From assembly GCF_022489025.1 (NCBI RefSeq), contig NZ_JAKVTG010000003.1, forward strand, positions 124,001 to 188,000: 64,000 nucleotides of DNA, in the 5' to 3' direction. Numbering within the stretch: position 1 is the first letter of the stretch; the number at the start of each line of letters is the position of its first letter. Below, in pieces: positions 45,343-53,688 of the stretch. The DNA comes from Planococcus halocryophilus. Its GTDB lineage: Bacteria > Bacillota > Bacilli > Bacillales_A > Planococcaceae. Made by a program: the position numbers and the translations under genes. The notes under the pieces are model-generated. The model ran no database searches, was not told the DNA's origin, and saw nothing but the letters and a program-made list of their open reading frames with translations.

Positions 45343-46091
45343 AAGCAAATTTCTATAAATTCTTTCCCTAAGGGTGTAACAGTAAGCGTTCCATTTTTTG
45401 ATTTAAATTCATGATCATCAGCGAAATATTCTTTTTTAAGATAATGAAAAAGACTACTAGTTCTATATACTTCATAATAACTGTCAGTGGTTAGCCACTG
45501 TTCAAATGAGTGTGTAAGGAGTCCTAATCTGATTAAGTTCGAAATCGAGGAAGAATCTTTTTCTGAGATTGTTTTATTAATTAAATCAGACGAAAAAACT
45601 AATGGTCTAACGATATTGAAAGAAGAATCTGTTCTACTTTGAGAAATATACATCGCTATAGGATAAGTATGAGTAGTTTTAAAAAGAGAGATATTTTTTG
45701 CGTCAAGTGGTGAGAGTTGCTTAATTATTTCTACAAAAGAGTGATGTACATTTTCAGATTTAGTTTTATCCATAGAAGCAGCTATAACTTTAGCGAACAT
45801 CTTTCTTAGTTTTTCTTCTTCAATGTAATATTTTGAAGCTTCTAATGCAGGTCCAACAATGCTCATTTGTGGTTCTTGTAGGTTTTCTTCAGGGATATTT
45901 AATAGCATACTACCTAAGATGCTTCTATAATGATTAATATTGTATTCATTTTCTATTCTTTTCTTGTCTGCCATTTGAGTAATGGGATTGAAAACTAAAT
46001 ACCAAAGATCATCAACAGTTTGTAATTGCGCTTTTGCACCTTTGCCAGCAACAAAAGAAGCTAATGCAGTTCCAGCAGTTATTAAATCCAT
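45339..46091 (-). CDS. Abi-alpha (DUF4393) domain protein, candidate phage exclusion gene
   Basis: 250 residues and the only clear minus-strand gene in the visible prophage. The layout matches the Abi_alpha/DUF4393 family: a conserved helical core YYIEEEKLRKMFAKVIAASMD (shown in part) at about 92, then the signature HHSFVEIIKQLSPLDAKNIS at about 118-137, and a C-terminal winged-helix-like part ending TPLGKEFIEICL. A hydrophobic N-terminus (GTALASFVAGKGAKAQ) is present. The family is linked to abortive infection; protection of the lysogen from other phages is inferred. Good ribosome site (GGAGGTG) and its own terminator make it moron-like. Confidence 0.75.
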   Translation of the reverse strand: MDLITAGTALASFVAGKGAKAQLQTVDDLWYLVFNPITQMADKKRIENEYNINHYRSILGSMLLNIPEENLQEPQMSIVGPALEASKYYIEEEKLRKMFAKVIAASMDKTKSENVHHSFVEIIKQLSPLDAKNISLFKTTHTYPIAMYISQSRTDSSFNIVRPLVFSSDLINKTISEKDSSSISNLIRLGLLTHSFEQWLTTDSYYEVYRTSSLFHYLKKEYFADDHEFKSKNGTLTVTPLGKEFIEICL

Positions 46092-46227
46092 AATTACACC
46101 TCCATTATTTAGTGCATTTCTTTATATAAATCATACCATTAAATAAGTAAATAGTTGTATCGAAATAATAACTTTAATGACAAGCATTTCCTTTTAATCT
46201 AGAATTAGGTTGAAGGGTGGGATGATA

Positions 46228-46650
46228 ATGGAAGAACATGAATTAAGAAGACTGCTTACTCATAACGTTCATGGTGCAAAGCGTGAATTAAAAAAACTAT
46301 CTGATGAGTGGGAAAAAGCACTCCGAAGAGATGTAAAAGTAAATCAAACTGATGTCAATGAGTTTAATGAAGTGGCTGGCAAGGTTAATGATCTGGCAAC
46401 TAAATTTGAAACTGCTTTTATAAAATATGAGGAAGAAAAGGAAAAGTTTAAGGAGAAGCAGAAAATGAAATCTCATGAGTTTAATATCGAATCATTCACG
46501 GTTTTAAAGGAGTTATTTCAAGAAATAAAAGCTATTGATGATGTATCAATAGACTATTTTGAAGCAAATGCTGAGTATTTGAATACAGATATTGATATTG
46601 AAAATGTAATTCGGAAAATGGAAGAGTTCCTAGAGATTTTAAAAAAATAA
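46228..46650 (+). CDS. hypothetical phage coiled-coil protein (140 aa)
   Basis: 140 residues from the ATG at 46228, seven bases after GGGTGG; ATG and TTG codons further upstream fit the site less well. Highly charged, coiled coil for about residues 10-95 (KRELKKLSDEWEKALRRD, then KYEEEKEKFKEKQK). Located between the divergent Abi-like gene and the small terminase. No family recognised. Confidence 0.55.
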   Translation: MEEHELRRLLTHNVHGAKRELKKLSDEWEKALRRDVKVNQTDVNEFNEVAGKVNDLATKFETAFIKYEEEKEKFKEKQKMKSHEFNIESFTVLKELFQEIKAIDDVSIDYFEANAEYLNTDIDIENVIRKMEEFLEILKK

Positions 46651-46752
46651 GTTGAAGTTAGTCGTATCTTAATTGATATGGCTTTTTCTTATGTTGATTT
46701 TAGATGAATGCTACATAAAAAAATATCAGTAGGAAAGGAGTTGAAAATAGAG

Positions 46753-47277
46753 ATGGAAAATGATATTGGACTAAACAAAGAGGCTAAGACTACTAAGGAG
46801 AAATATGGATTGAATGAAAGGCAACTTACTTTCTGTGAATTATATTTACAAAATGGCAATGCCACGAAAAGCTATATGATATCGTATGAAACCGATAATA
46901 CAAATACAGCTGCTGTGAATGGAAGCAACTTATTGAAGAAAGAAAATATTACTAAGATGATAGCTGATGGCAAGAAAAAACTTCTTTCTCAGAATCGAAT
47001 TCTTAGTGAAGAAGATATTTTAAAGTTTTGGTCTACCACAGTTTCAAACCCTGAATACAAGATTAATGACAGAATGAAAGCCAGCGAACTCCTAGCCAAG
47101 AATAAAGGCATGTTAAACGATAAGATTGATATAACTCACGATGTTGAAATTAACTTAGGCTTTGATCCAGCAGCATTAATAGAATCATCTACAAATCAAA
47201 TCATTGAACAGAAGAATAAAGCGATTAAGCATGATGATTATTATGAAGCTGATTATGATGATGTAAATGAAGATTAA
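46753..47277 (+). CDS. terS: phage terminase small subunit
   Basis: DNA-recognition subunit of the packaging motor. Residues about 15-75 match Terminase_2: NERQLTFCELYLQNGNATKS, then NTAAVNGSNLLKKENITKMI, a helix-turn-helix. A central oligomerisation helix region follows, and an acidic tail. The ATG at 46753 lies 12 bases after AAAGGAG and gives 174 residues; an earlier ATG at 46708 has no site. Unusually, five genes separate it from terL. Confidence 0.88.
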   Translation: MENDIGLNKEAKTTKEKYGLNERQLTFCELYLQNGNATKSYMISYETDNTNTAAVNGSNLLKKENITKMIADGKKKLLSQNRILSEEDILKFWSTTVSNPEYKINDRMKASELLAKNKGMLNDKIDITHDVEINLGFDPAALIESSTNQIIEQKNKAIKHDDYYEADYDDVNED

Positions 47278-47413
47278 TATTTGAATGTGCGAATTTGTAT
47301 ATTTTCATACATGTGAAACATTGACTTAAAGCCTTTTATAGATTATGATTGATTCAACGTATTAAAACGTACTGAATATGAATGAAATCATACATTCGAA
47401 GGGGCTGTTTTCA

Positions 47414-47986
47414 ATGGCAAATAAAACAAAGTATAACGTTCAACCAATTAGAACAATTGCAGAAATTGAAGAAATCAAACGGGATTTAAAGCGTATCGGA
47501 GATATGAACGGAAGAAATAGCGGAGATCGTGACAGATTCTTATTTACCTTTGGTATTAATACAGGGTTGAGAATCAGTGATATTGTTTCATTGAAAGTTA
47601 AAGATGTTCTCAATAAAGTTTATATTGAATTGATTGAGCAAAAGACGCAGAAGAAAAGAATGCTTGATTTAATTGGAATTAGTGAAGAAATCAACGCATA
47701 TTGTAAAGGGAAATCACTAGATGATTATTTATTCCCTAGCAGAAAAGGTAGTAGCCATATATCTACGACACAGGCTTATAGAATCCTTACTAATGAGTTG
47801 TTAGGTAGAGAAGATTTGGGTACACATTCAATGCGAAAAACGTACGGCTACCATGTTTACAAAGCTACATTCGATATTCTAGGATTGATGGAAGACTTTG
47901 GACATGCTACTCAGGGAATCACGAAAAAATATATTGGTATTACTGAAGAGGAAAGACGTATTAGCAGAAAAGGATTTAAACTTTAA
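47414..47986 (+). CDS. tyrosine recombinase, catalytic domain only
   Basis: 190-residue phage-integrase-family protein. The catalytic set is visible: Arg in TGLRISDI (about 49), the HxxR box THSMRKTYGYH (about 143), GH in DFGHATQ (about 165) and the nucleophile Tyr in KKYIGI (about 175). The N-terminal core- and arm-binding domains of integrases are missing. It is inside the packaging region, 11 kb from attL, so it is more likely a resolution or accessory recombinase than the attP integrase. The start follows GAAGGGG. Confidence 0.82.
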   Translation: MANKTKYNVQPIRTIAEIEEIKRDLKRIGDMNGRNSGDRDRFLFTFGINTGLRISDIVSLKVKDVLNKVYIELIEQKTQKKRMLDLIGISEEINAYCKGKSLDDYLFPSRKGSSHISTTQAYRILTNELLGREDLGTHSMRKTYGYHVYKATFDILGLMEDFGHATQGITKKYIGITEEERRISRKGFKL

Positions 47987-48006
47987 ATTAAATAAGCAGC
48001 ACAATC

Positions 48007-48041
48007 AGAATCATTCCAGAAAGTGGAGTGGTTCTTTTTTT
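48007..48041 (+). terminator. intrinsic terminator after the recombinase gene
   Basis: AGAATCATTCC and GGAGTGGTTCT (11 bp with two G-U) followed by TTTTTT. Confidence 0.85.
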
Positions 48042-48083
48042 GCTGCAAATAAAACTATATGAAATCAAATGGAGGAATTAATA

Positions 48084-48674
48084 ATGACAAGAGTACATGA
48101 ACACATTATCTATAAAGCTGAGAACAAAGTTACAGGAGAGATTTACATTGGAGCTACTAAGGCAACATTGAAAAGCAGAAAGTATTCACATGAACATAAG
48201 GCTGCTAAGAATCCTATTGGTAAGCTTCATCAATCCATTGCAGAACATGGGAAAGAAAACTTTGAATGGGAAGTTATAGACTCAGCAGATAATAAAGAAG
48301 ATGCTCTATTACTTGAAGGCGTTTATATTAACCAATATCTTTCATACTACACTGGATTGAATGGTAATAAATATGGCAAACAAGGATTGTCAGGTAGAAG
48401 ACATTCAGAGGAAGCTAAGAGCATGATGAGAGAGAAGAAGTTAGGAGTCTCTAAATCAGATAAGCATAAATTAAATATGAGTAAGTCGGCAATAGGTAAG
48501 CATGTAGGCGAGTTATCAGGTATGGCAAAGCTTACTGAAAAAGATGTGAGAGAGATTAGAAGATTACTGAAGGCAACTAAATTAACACTACAAGATATTG
48601 CTAACTTTTTTGATGTAAGTCATTCAACAATCTCAAGTATTAAACACTGTAGAACATGGAAACATGTAGCTTAA
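48084..48674 (+). CDS. GIY-YIG homing endonuclease
   Basis: 196 residues. The N-terminal GIY-YIG nuclease reads IIYKAENKVTGEIYIGATK (about 6-24; the GIY/YIG pair is IYK...YIG), with Arg in KSRKYSHE and Glu in LLEGVYI. A NUMOD-type segment (GRRHSEEAKSMMREKKLG) and a C-terminal helix-turn-helix (TLQDIANFFDVSHSTISSIK) bind DNA. It is free-standing, not inside an intron. It follows GGAGG by eight bases. Such genes spread by cutting phages that lack them; the target is probably a nearby packaging gene. Confidence 0.88.
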   Translation: MTRVHEHIIYKAENKVTGEIYIGATKATLKSRKYSHEHKAAKNPIGKLHQSIAEHGKENFEWEVIDSADNKEDALLLEGVYINQYLSYYTGLNGNKYGKQGLSGRRHSEEAKSMMREKKLGVSKSDKHKLNMSKSAIGKHVGELSGMAKLTEKDVREIRRLLKATKLTLQDIANFFDVSHSTISSIKHCRTWKHVA

Positions 48675-48765
48675 TCTGATTCAAGTTTAGATCTTCATCT
48701 AATTAGTTGAGGCTCTAAATTTACATATACTTTGCATATCACATCTAACAGGAGGAATGAAGCTA

Positions 48766-49710
48766 ATGTTTATCTACTCAATTACAAATCAGCAGAATCA
48801 AAAGAAATATATTGGCATCAGTCTCTATCCAGTGGATGTGAGAAAGCAGTATCATGCAACTCATCAGGATCAACTTAAATCATTGTTACAATCAACAGCT
48901 CACTCTAGCGTTCATAGTATTGATAGCTTTTCTAAGCTTGCTCAGGCTTTCATAGAGTACGATATGAATCAGTTTACATGGGAACGACTAGAGAGCTGTG
49001 AGAATATCAGAGAGCTTTGTAAACGTCAGCAATATTACATTACACTTTACGATTCATTTGAGAATGGCTACAACAATATTCCAGGAGTTAAAGATATATC
49101 TGTATTTGAAATTGATGATACTCCAATTGTATATGCTGAGAATGATGGACGCTTTACTCCAGAAAAAACTAGAGGAACAGCTAACGTTAATTCTAAATTA
49201 ACATTTGAAAATGTTCAGCAGATTAAGAAGCTACTATCTGAAAGAGTATTATCACAATCTAAAATAGCTAAGAAGTTTAATGTTTCTAGACCAACAATCA
49301 CATATATTAATAAAGGAATTTCCTATATTGAAGATGAGTATACTTCTGATTCAACTAGTCAGCCTCAATCAATCGCAAGTGGAAGAGCAACAGGTTTCAC
49401 TCCAGAACAAATTGAGAATATCAATAATCATATCCTAGCTGGTCAGCATACAAAGAAAGAACTACAAGAGATCCTAAACTTATCTGAGCATAAACTTAAG
49501 ACTTTCATTAAGAAGCTTAAAGATGCTGGTCACACTATCAAATTTAAGAAATCGAATCCAGCGTTAACAGATGAACAAGCTAGAGAAATTAAGCTACTAA
49601 TTCAATCCGGTTCTATGTCACAGAATGCAATAGCTGAGCAATATGCTGTTTCAAAGACTGTCATTCATTCAATTCGTAAAGGTGAGACATATCAGCATAT
49701 AGTCATATGA
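48766..49710 (+). CDS. second GIY-YIG-type endonuclease with repeated HTH
   Basis: 314 residues from the ATG at 48766 (GGAGG ten bases upstream). The N-terminus FIYSITNQQNQKKYIGIS is a GIY-YIG start, and YYITLYDSFENGYNN carries the later catalytic-domain landmark. Two or three helix-turn-helix units follow (VLSQSKIAKKFNVSRPTITYI at about 162, HTKKELQEILNLSEHKLKTF, and MSQNAIAEQYAVSKTVIHSI at about 286). Active-site completeness is less certain than in the previous gene. Two different endonucleases sit in tandem. Confidence 0.78.
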   Translation: MFIYSITNQQNQKKYIGISLYPVDVRKQYHATHQDQLKSLLQSTAHSSVHSIDSFSKLAQAFIEYDMNQFTWERLESCENIRELCKRQQYYITLYDSFENGYNNIPGVKDISVFEIDDTPIVYAENDGRFTPEKTRGTANVNSKLTFENVQQIKKLLSERVLSQSKIAKKFNVSRPTITYINKGISYIEDEYTSDSTSQPQSIASGRATGFTPEQIENINNHILAGQHTKKELQEILNLSEHKLKTFIKKLKDAGHTIKFKKSNPALTDEQAREIKLLIQSGSMSQNAIAEQYAVSKTVIHSIRKGETYQHIVI

Positions 49711-49872
49711 AACATTAATCTGAAAATAATTTCCATAAATAAACTTGCTTTCTTTTCTAATCATGCTAATATGTATTTAAGACATATAACGTTTAACATT
49801 ATTATATGTTTTATAAATGTATAAGTTTTATAATTGATTTAAAAGAATACAAACTAAAATTGGATAGGGGAA

Positions 49873-50109
49873 ATGATTATTATGACAGCAACTATGACGA
49901 CAACTAAAGAGGTTTCAACTCACGGAACAATGAGCATTCAATTTGCAGTAAATGGTATGACTTCAGAGGAATTTGCTTTGAAATTCAGTGATACAATTAC
50001 TGAGCAAATGAATATAGCTATGAAGAGTTTAACTGGTGAATCAGTCGAGCTAGAAATTTTCGGACATGACATTAATCAGCTAGAAACATTCGTAGACGAT
50101 GAATTTTAA
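49873..50109 (+). CDS. hypothetical phage protein (78 aa)
   Basis: 78 residues (75 if the ATG at 49882 is used; the GGGG site fits neither spacing ideally). Thr-rich N-terminus, then a strand-helix core SIQFAVNGMTSEEFALKFSD and an acidic tail. No family recognised. The 160 bases before it contain only AT-rich sequence. Confidence 0.5.
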   Translation: MIIMTATMTTTKEVSTHGTMSIQFAVNGMTSEEFALKFSDTITEQMNIAMKSLTGESVELEIFGHDINQLETFVDDEF

Positions 50110-50135
50110 TAATACTAACTTAGGGGGAATGGAAA

Positions 50136-50525
50136 ATGTTTAAGAAGATGGCAGCAAGCTATAATGCAGATATGGACGCAGCAAGCAAGAAGACAGCGGA
50201 TAAGGCTCACGAGAAGTATAAAGAACGGGTGGAGGATTTGCTTTTACCCGCAGAGCAGTTAATTGGCATCTACGGCTTAGCATTTGAATTTTGCTTTGTC
50301 ACAAGTGAGCGGCTAGTTTTTAATGATAATACGGCAGTAGCTAAGAAGAGAATCACATCAGTTTTCTTAAAACATATTCAAGGAATTTCAATGGATAGCG
50401 GAATGCTATTAGGAGATGTTGAAATTTCTACTTCTCGCAATAGCTACAATATCAATCTTGTAGATAAAGGAGTTTGCAAACTCTTCTACAATGATCTGAT
50501 TTTAGCTATGCGAAACGTTCAATAA
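50136..50525 (+). CDS. bacterial PH-like domain protein
   Basis: 129 residues, start after GGGGGAATGG. After a charged helical N-terminus (about 1-35), the part from about 40 on reads as a bacterial pleckstrin-homology fold: LLPAEQLIGIYGLAFEFCFVTSERLVFN, KKRITSVFLKHIQGISMDS, then strands and a final helix (quoted in part). PH-like genes of this kind occur in some phages and stress loci; the ligand is unknown. Terminator downstream. Confidence 0.6.
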   Translation: MFKKMAASYNADMDAASKKTADKAHEKYKERVEDLLLPAEQLIGIYGLAFEFCFVTSERLVFNDNTAVAKKRITSVFLKHIQGISMDSGMLLGDVEISTSRNSYNINLVDKGVCKLFYNDLILAMRNVQ

Positions 50526-50555
50526 ATTACACACATTATAATAGGAAGAAACTCA

Positions 50556-50586
50556 AGTCACTTCATTAATTTGAAGTGGCTTTTTT
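50556..50586 (+). terminator. intrinsic terminator before terL
   Basis: AGTCACTTCA and TGAAGTGGCT (10 bp, one G-U) followed by TTTTT. Confidence 0.85.
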
Positions 50587-50614
50587 GTGTTCTTTTTTAA
50601 TAGGGAGATATTAG

Positions 50615-51859
50615 ATGGCAAAAGTAAAATTAAATTTAGATCGTTCATTCTTTAATGAAAAATACATTCCCTACTTAGTATCAGATGCTAGGTACAATGT
50701 TTTCTTAGGTTCAGCAGGATCGGGGAAAAGTCATTTTGTCGCTCATAAACTAATAATTGATTTATTAAAAGATAAGAAAAAGCTGTTAGTTGTTCGGCAA
50801 ACTTTCTCATCAATTAAAGATTCTGTATTCACTGAGATTACTGAAGCGTTAAGAGGTATGCAGATATTAGATTTAATCAAAGTATCTAAGACGACTCATA
50901 AGATGGAATTTCCGAATGGTTCTCAGATTGTATTTAAAGGAGCGGATGAGGAAACTAAACTGCTGAGTATTTCAGGCTTTGATTTATGTTGGATTGAAGA
51001 AGCTTCAGAATTAAGCAAAGAAATCTTTAATCAGCTGGAGTTAAGACTGAGAGGGAAAGGGCATAAGAAGCAGTTTTATCTTACATTTAACCCAGTCAGC
51101 AATTTATCATGGCTTAAAGCTGAGTTTTTTGATAATCCTAAGCCTGATACATCGGTATGTCATTCAACTTATAAAGATAATCGCTTCCTAGATCAAGCCT
51201 ACATTAACAATATTCTCGATATGAAGGAAAGAAACCCTGAAAAGTATCGGGTATTCGGGTTAGGTTTATGGGGACATAGTGGAAAGCGTGTATTCGATAA
51301 CTTTAAAATAGAGGATTTCAATTATAAGTTATTGCTTAAAAATAATCCTAATTTACAATCTGCTATAGGTATGGATTTTGGTTACATTGCGGATGCTTCC
51401 ACATTAATTTGCTCTCTGGTCGATGTTCCGAATAGAAAAATATACATTTTTGATGAACTATATGAAAAAGGCTTATTAAATAATGAGCTTGCTGCAAGGG
51501 TTCATGAAAAAGGTTACAGCAAAGAAATCATTATTGCTGATAGTGCTGAGCAAAAGAGTATTGCAGAGATTAAAGGCTATGGAATCAATAGAATCAAGCC
51601 AGCTAAAAAGGGTGCTGGTTCAATCATGAATGGTATCGGATTCATTCAGCAGTTTGATATTATGGTGCATCCTTCCTGTATCCATGTGATTGATGAGCTA
51701 GAGAATTACAGCTTTAAGAAGGATAAGGCTACAGGGCAGTATTTAAATCAGCCAGTAGATAACTATAATCACTTGATTGATGCTCTCAGATATAGCCTAG
51801 AGCGGTTTAATAGTAAGAATAAGATTAAATTTATGAGTAAGTCGGTATTTGGTATTTAA
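50615..51859 (+). CDS. terL: phage terminase large subunit (PBSX/Terminase_3 type)
   Basis: ATP-driven packaging motor and headful/cos nuclease. In 414 residues the ATPase has Walker A GSAGSGKSHF (about 33-42) and Walker B DLCWIEEASE (about 124-133), with a coupling motif LTFNPVS (about 155). The nuclease has DFGY (about 251), IIADSAEQ (about 307) and NHLIDALRYS (about 388), supplying the acidic metal ligands. Start after AGGGAGA. Complete and normal length. It is separated from the head genes by a membrane-protein cassette. Confidence 0.95.
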   Translation: MAKVKLNLDRSFFNEKYIPYLVSDARYNVFLGSAGSGKSHFVAHKLIIDLLKDKKKLLVVRQTFSSIKDSVFTEITEALRGMQILDLIKVSKTTHKMEFPNGSQIVFKGADEETKLLSISGFDLCWIEEASELSKEIFNQLELRLRGKGHKKQFYLTFNPVSNLSWLKAEFFDNPKPDTSVCHSTYKDNRFLDQAYINNILDMKERNPEKYRVFGLGLWGHSGKRVFDNFKIEDFNYKLLLKNNPNLQSAIGMDFGYIADASTLICSLVDVPNRKIYIFDELYEKGLLNNELAARVHEKGYSKEIIIADSAEQKSIAEIKGYGINRIKPAKKGAGSIMNGIGFIQQFDIMVHPSCIHVIDELENYSFKKDKATGQYLNQPVDNYNHLIDALRYSLERFNSKNKIKFMSKSVFGI

Positions 51860-51929
51860 TATCTAATTAATTTCTGTTTTTCATAATCAGTTTATCTGTT
51901 AGGATAAATAGAAAAGCGAGGATTATAAA

Positions 51930-52322
51930 ATGTACAAAGCCCAGTACCTGCTTTATTCAATAGCTTCAGGACTCTTGGTTTTAAGTTTTTACCCTGTGCT
52001 ATTACCAGCCCATATAACGCTTGGGATAACAACATTTGTAGTTATTATTACCTTAAGTGAATTATTTGAATCTGTATTGGATTACAAAGAACCTTCAGAA
52101 GAAGGAAGTACTTTTGAAGAGAATATTAATAATAATGCCTTAAGTTATTTTTACTTAATAGGCCAGTTATTAATGTATGCTTCTGTTCCAATAGCTATCT
52201 ATTTCTCATATTACTCATTTAATAATTTTTCTGAAGCTGCAATATTGCATAACGGTCAAACATTAACATTAGTAGCTTTAGCTTTTACTATACTTATTAT
52301 TGCCCAATTTAAAAACGAATGA
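51930..52322 (+). CDS. predicted phage membrane protein (130 aa)
   Basis: 130 residues with four hydrophobic segments (about 5-25, 27-47, 72-93 and 106-126) and an acidic loop (DYKEPSEEGSTFEEN). Start after AGCGAGG. First of three membrane genes inserted between terL and portal, where most phages have none. Unknown; superinfection exclusion is a guess from topology and position. Confidence 0.6.
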   Translation: MYKAQYLLYSIASGLLVLSFYPVLLPAHITLGITTFVVIITLSELFESVLDYKEPSEEGSTFEENINNNALSYFYLIGQLLMYASVPIAIYFSYYSFNNFSEAAILHNGQTLTLVALAFTILIIAQFKNE

Positions 52323-52476
52323 ACGAAATAGTAGTCATAGGAAATGTTTTTGTGAATTTCTAAATCCTCTCAACTCATTTGGCTATTAAAAGTACTTTTC
52401 ATAATATTTTCTAAATAACTTCTCATAATATTTTACTTTTAATGGTACGATTAGAAAAGAATATGGAGTTGAAGTA

Positions 52477-52983
52477 ATGAGAGAAATTATTATAGCACTA
52501 ATAAGTTCATCTATAACGATTGTAATTACTAGTTTTTTTAATTATCATTTTTTAATTAGAAAAGAAATTAGAATGCAAGCCAACTCATATAAAGTAGAGA
52601 TTTTGCAAAAACTATATATGCCTTTGATGAAAGAAATTAATAAGGGGTATCATCCATTAGATGGGTACTTAGGATTGAATAAAAAAGAGTTTGAGAATGT
52701 TGACAATATTATAAAAAATAATTATCAGTTTGTAAGTCCTAATCTAGCGTTAATTCATCAAATCTTAATTGAAGAATCTTATCTTTGGGATGTAGGGTAT
52801 ACGAGGGGGTTTTTAGATGAAGATAAATATCTATTAAATCATTTAGAATATAATTTTAACTTTTATAGAAAAGAGTTAGGATTACCATATAACAAAGAAG
52901 AAATGAAGAGAGCGTCAAAAGAATCCAAAATTAAAGATGGCAAAATAAAAGGGAGTATTCAGGTGAGTACAGATGAACAGTAA
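52477..52983 (+). CDS. phage protein with one N-terminal membrane helix (168 aa)
   Basis: 168 residues: an N-terminal helix (IIIALISSSITIVITSFFNY, about 4-23) and a helical cytosolic domain, basic near the C-terminus (KRASKESKIKDGKIKGS). No family recognised. It overlaps the next gene by 11 bp, so the two are probably partners. Preceded by a 150-base AT-rich gap with a repeated TCATAATATTTT (52399 and 52423), possibly the cassette promoter. Confidence 0.6.
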   Translation: MREIIIALISSSITIVITSFFNYHFLIRKEIRMQANSYKVEILQKLYMPLMKEINKGYHPLDGYLGLNKKEFENVDNIIKNNYQFVSPNLALIHQILIEESYLWDVGYTRGFLDEDKYLLNHLEYNFNFYRKELGLPYNKEEMKRASKESKIKDGKIKGSIQVSTDEQ

Positions 52984-53644
52984 TAGAATTTACTTAGTGT
53001 CTTATTTTGTTATTGGAGCTTTAATATTGATCAATATTTCTTTAGTCTCAACATTATTTAATAAAGGATTCAATCTGGTTTCTCAATGGATTATAGAAGC
53101 TATAGTAATTGGTTTATTTACTTTGACAGGAGCAGGCACTGGAGCTTTTTTAGCAGGTCAGTACACTGTTAAATCAGTAGAAAAACAGATTGAACATACA
53201 GAGAGAGAAGTAGAAAGAATAAGAAGAACTAATAGTGATAATGCCTTACGGATTTTTGATTATCTTATAGAAGATATCTTCTCGGTGTATAGCTACACTA
53301 TTTCACCTTTTATAGCAGGAAGGGTTCATATGGAAACCTTAGAACGTGCAGTAAACGAATACAAAGAACCAATAAAAAAACTAGAGAATGTTTTGCATGA
53401 TACACAATTACTTTCAAAAATATCTCAAGAATATATAACCGAAATTCCAAGTGGAATCAGAAGGGAACTCTCACATTTAAAAAATATTATTAGAGCTGTC
53501 AATAATCATCAAAGTAGCTATAATGAAAAAGAAGTTCTTGGTATTGGCGAAGATATAAATAGAGTTTATTGTGGCTTAAAAAAAATACAGGTAGAAATAA
53601 ACATTATAGTTAAAAAACCTAATGACACTTCAGCAAATCGCTGA
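52973..53644 (+). CDS. phage membrane protein with coiled coil (223 aa)
   Basis: 223 residues: two membrane helices (about 5-25 and 37-60, the second Gly/Ala-rich), then a coiled coil (KSVEKQIEHTEREVERIRRT) and a helical cytosolic domain. It overlaps the 168-residue gene by 11 bp. Its stop codon lies inside a terminator stem. The pair plus terminator look like an independently expressed accessory unit. Function unknown. Confidence 0.6.
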   Translation: MNSNRIYLVSYFVIGALILINISLVSTLFNKGFNLVSQWIIEAIVIGLFTLTGAGTGAFLAGQYTVKSVEKQIEHTEREVERIRRTNSDNALRIFDYLIEDIFSVYSYTISPFIAGRVHMETLERAVNEYKEPIKKLENVLHDTQLLSKISQEYITEIPSGIRRELSHLKNIIRAVNNHQSSYNEKEVLGIGEDINRVYCGLKKIQVEINIIVKKPNDTSANR

Positions 53645-53655
53645 GGTGTTTTTTT
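53625..53655 (+). terminator. terminator of the membrane cassette
   Basis: ACACTTCAGC and GCTGAGGTGT (10 bp, one G-U, loop AAATC) followed by TTTTTT; it overlaps the end of the preceding gene and sits before portal. Confidence 0.88.
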
Positions 53656-53688
53656 ATGGTCAAAAATCAATCACTGAGGAGTGAAACA

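Noticed and set aside
36186-46700. Arbitrium-like peptide signalling (39-residue ORF as signal)
   Set aside because: No AimR-like TPR receptor is present, and the peptide lacks a secretion signal and a C-terminal hexapeptide of the known type.
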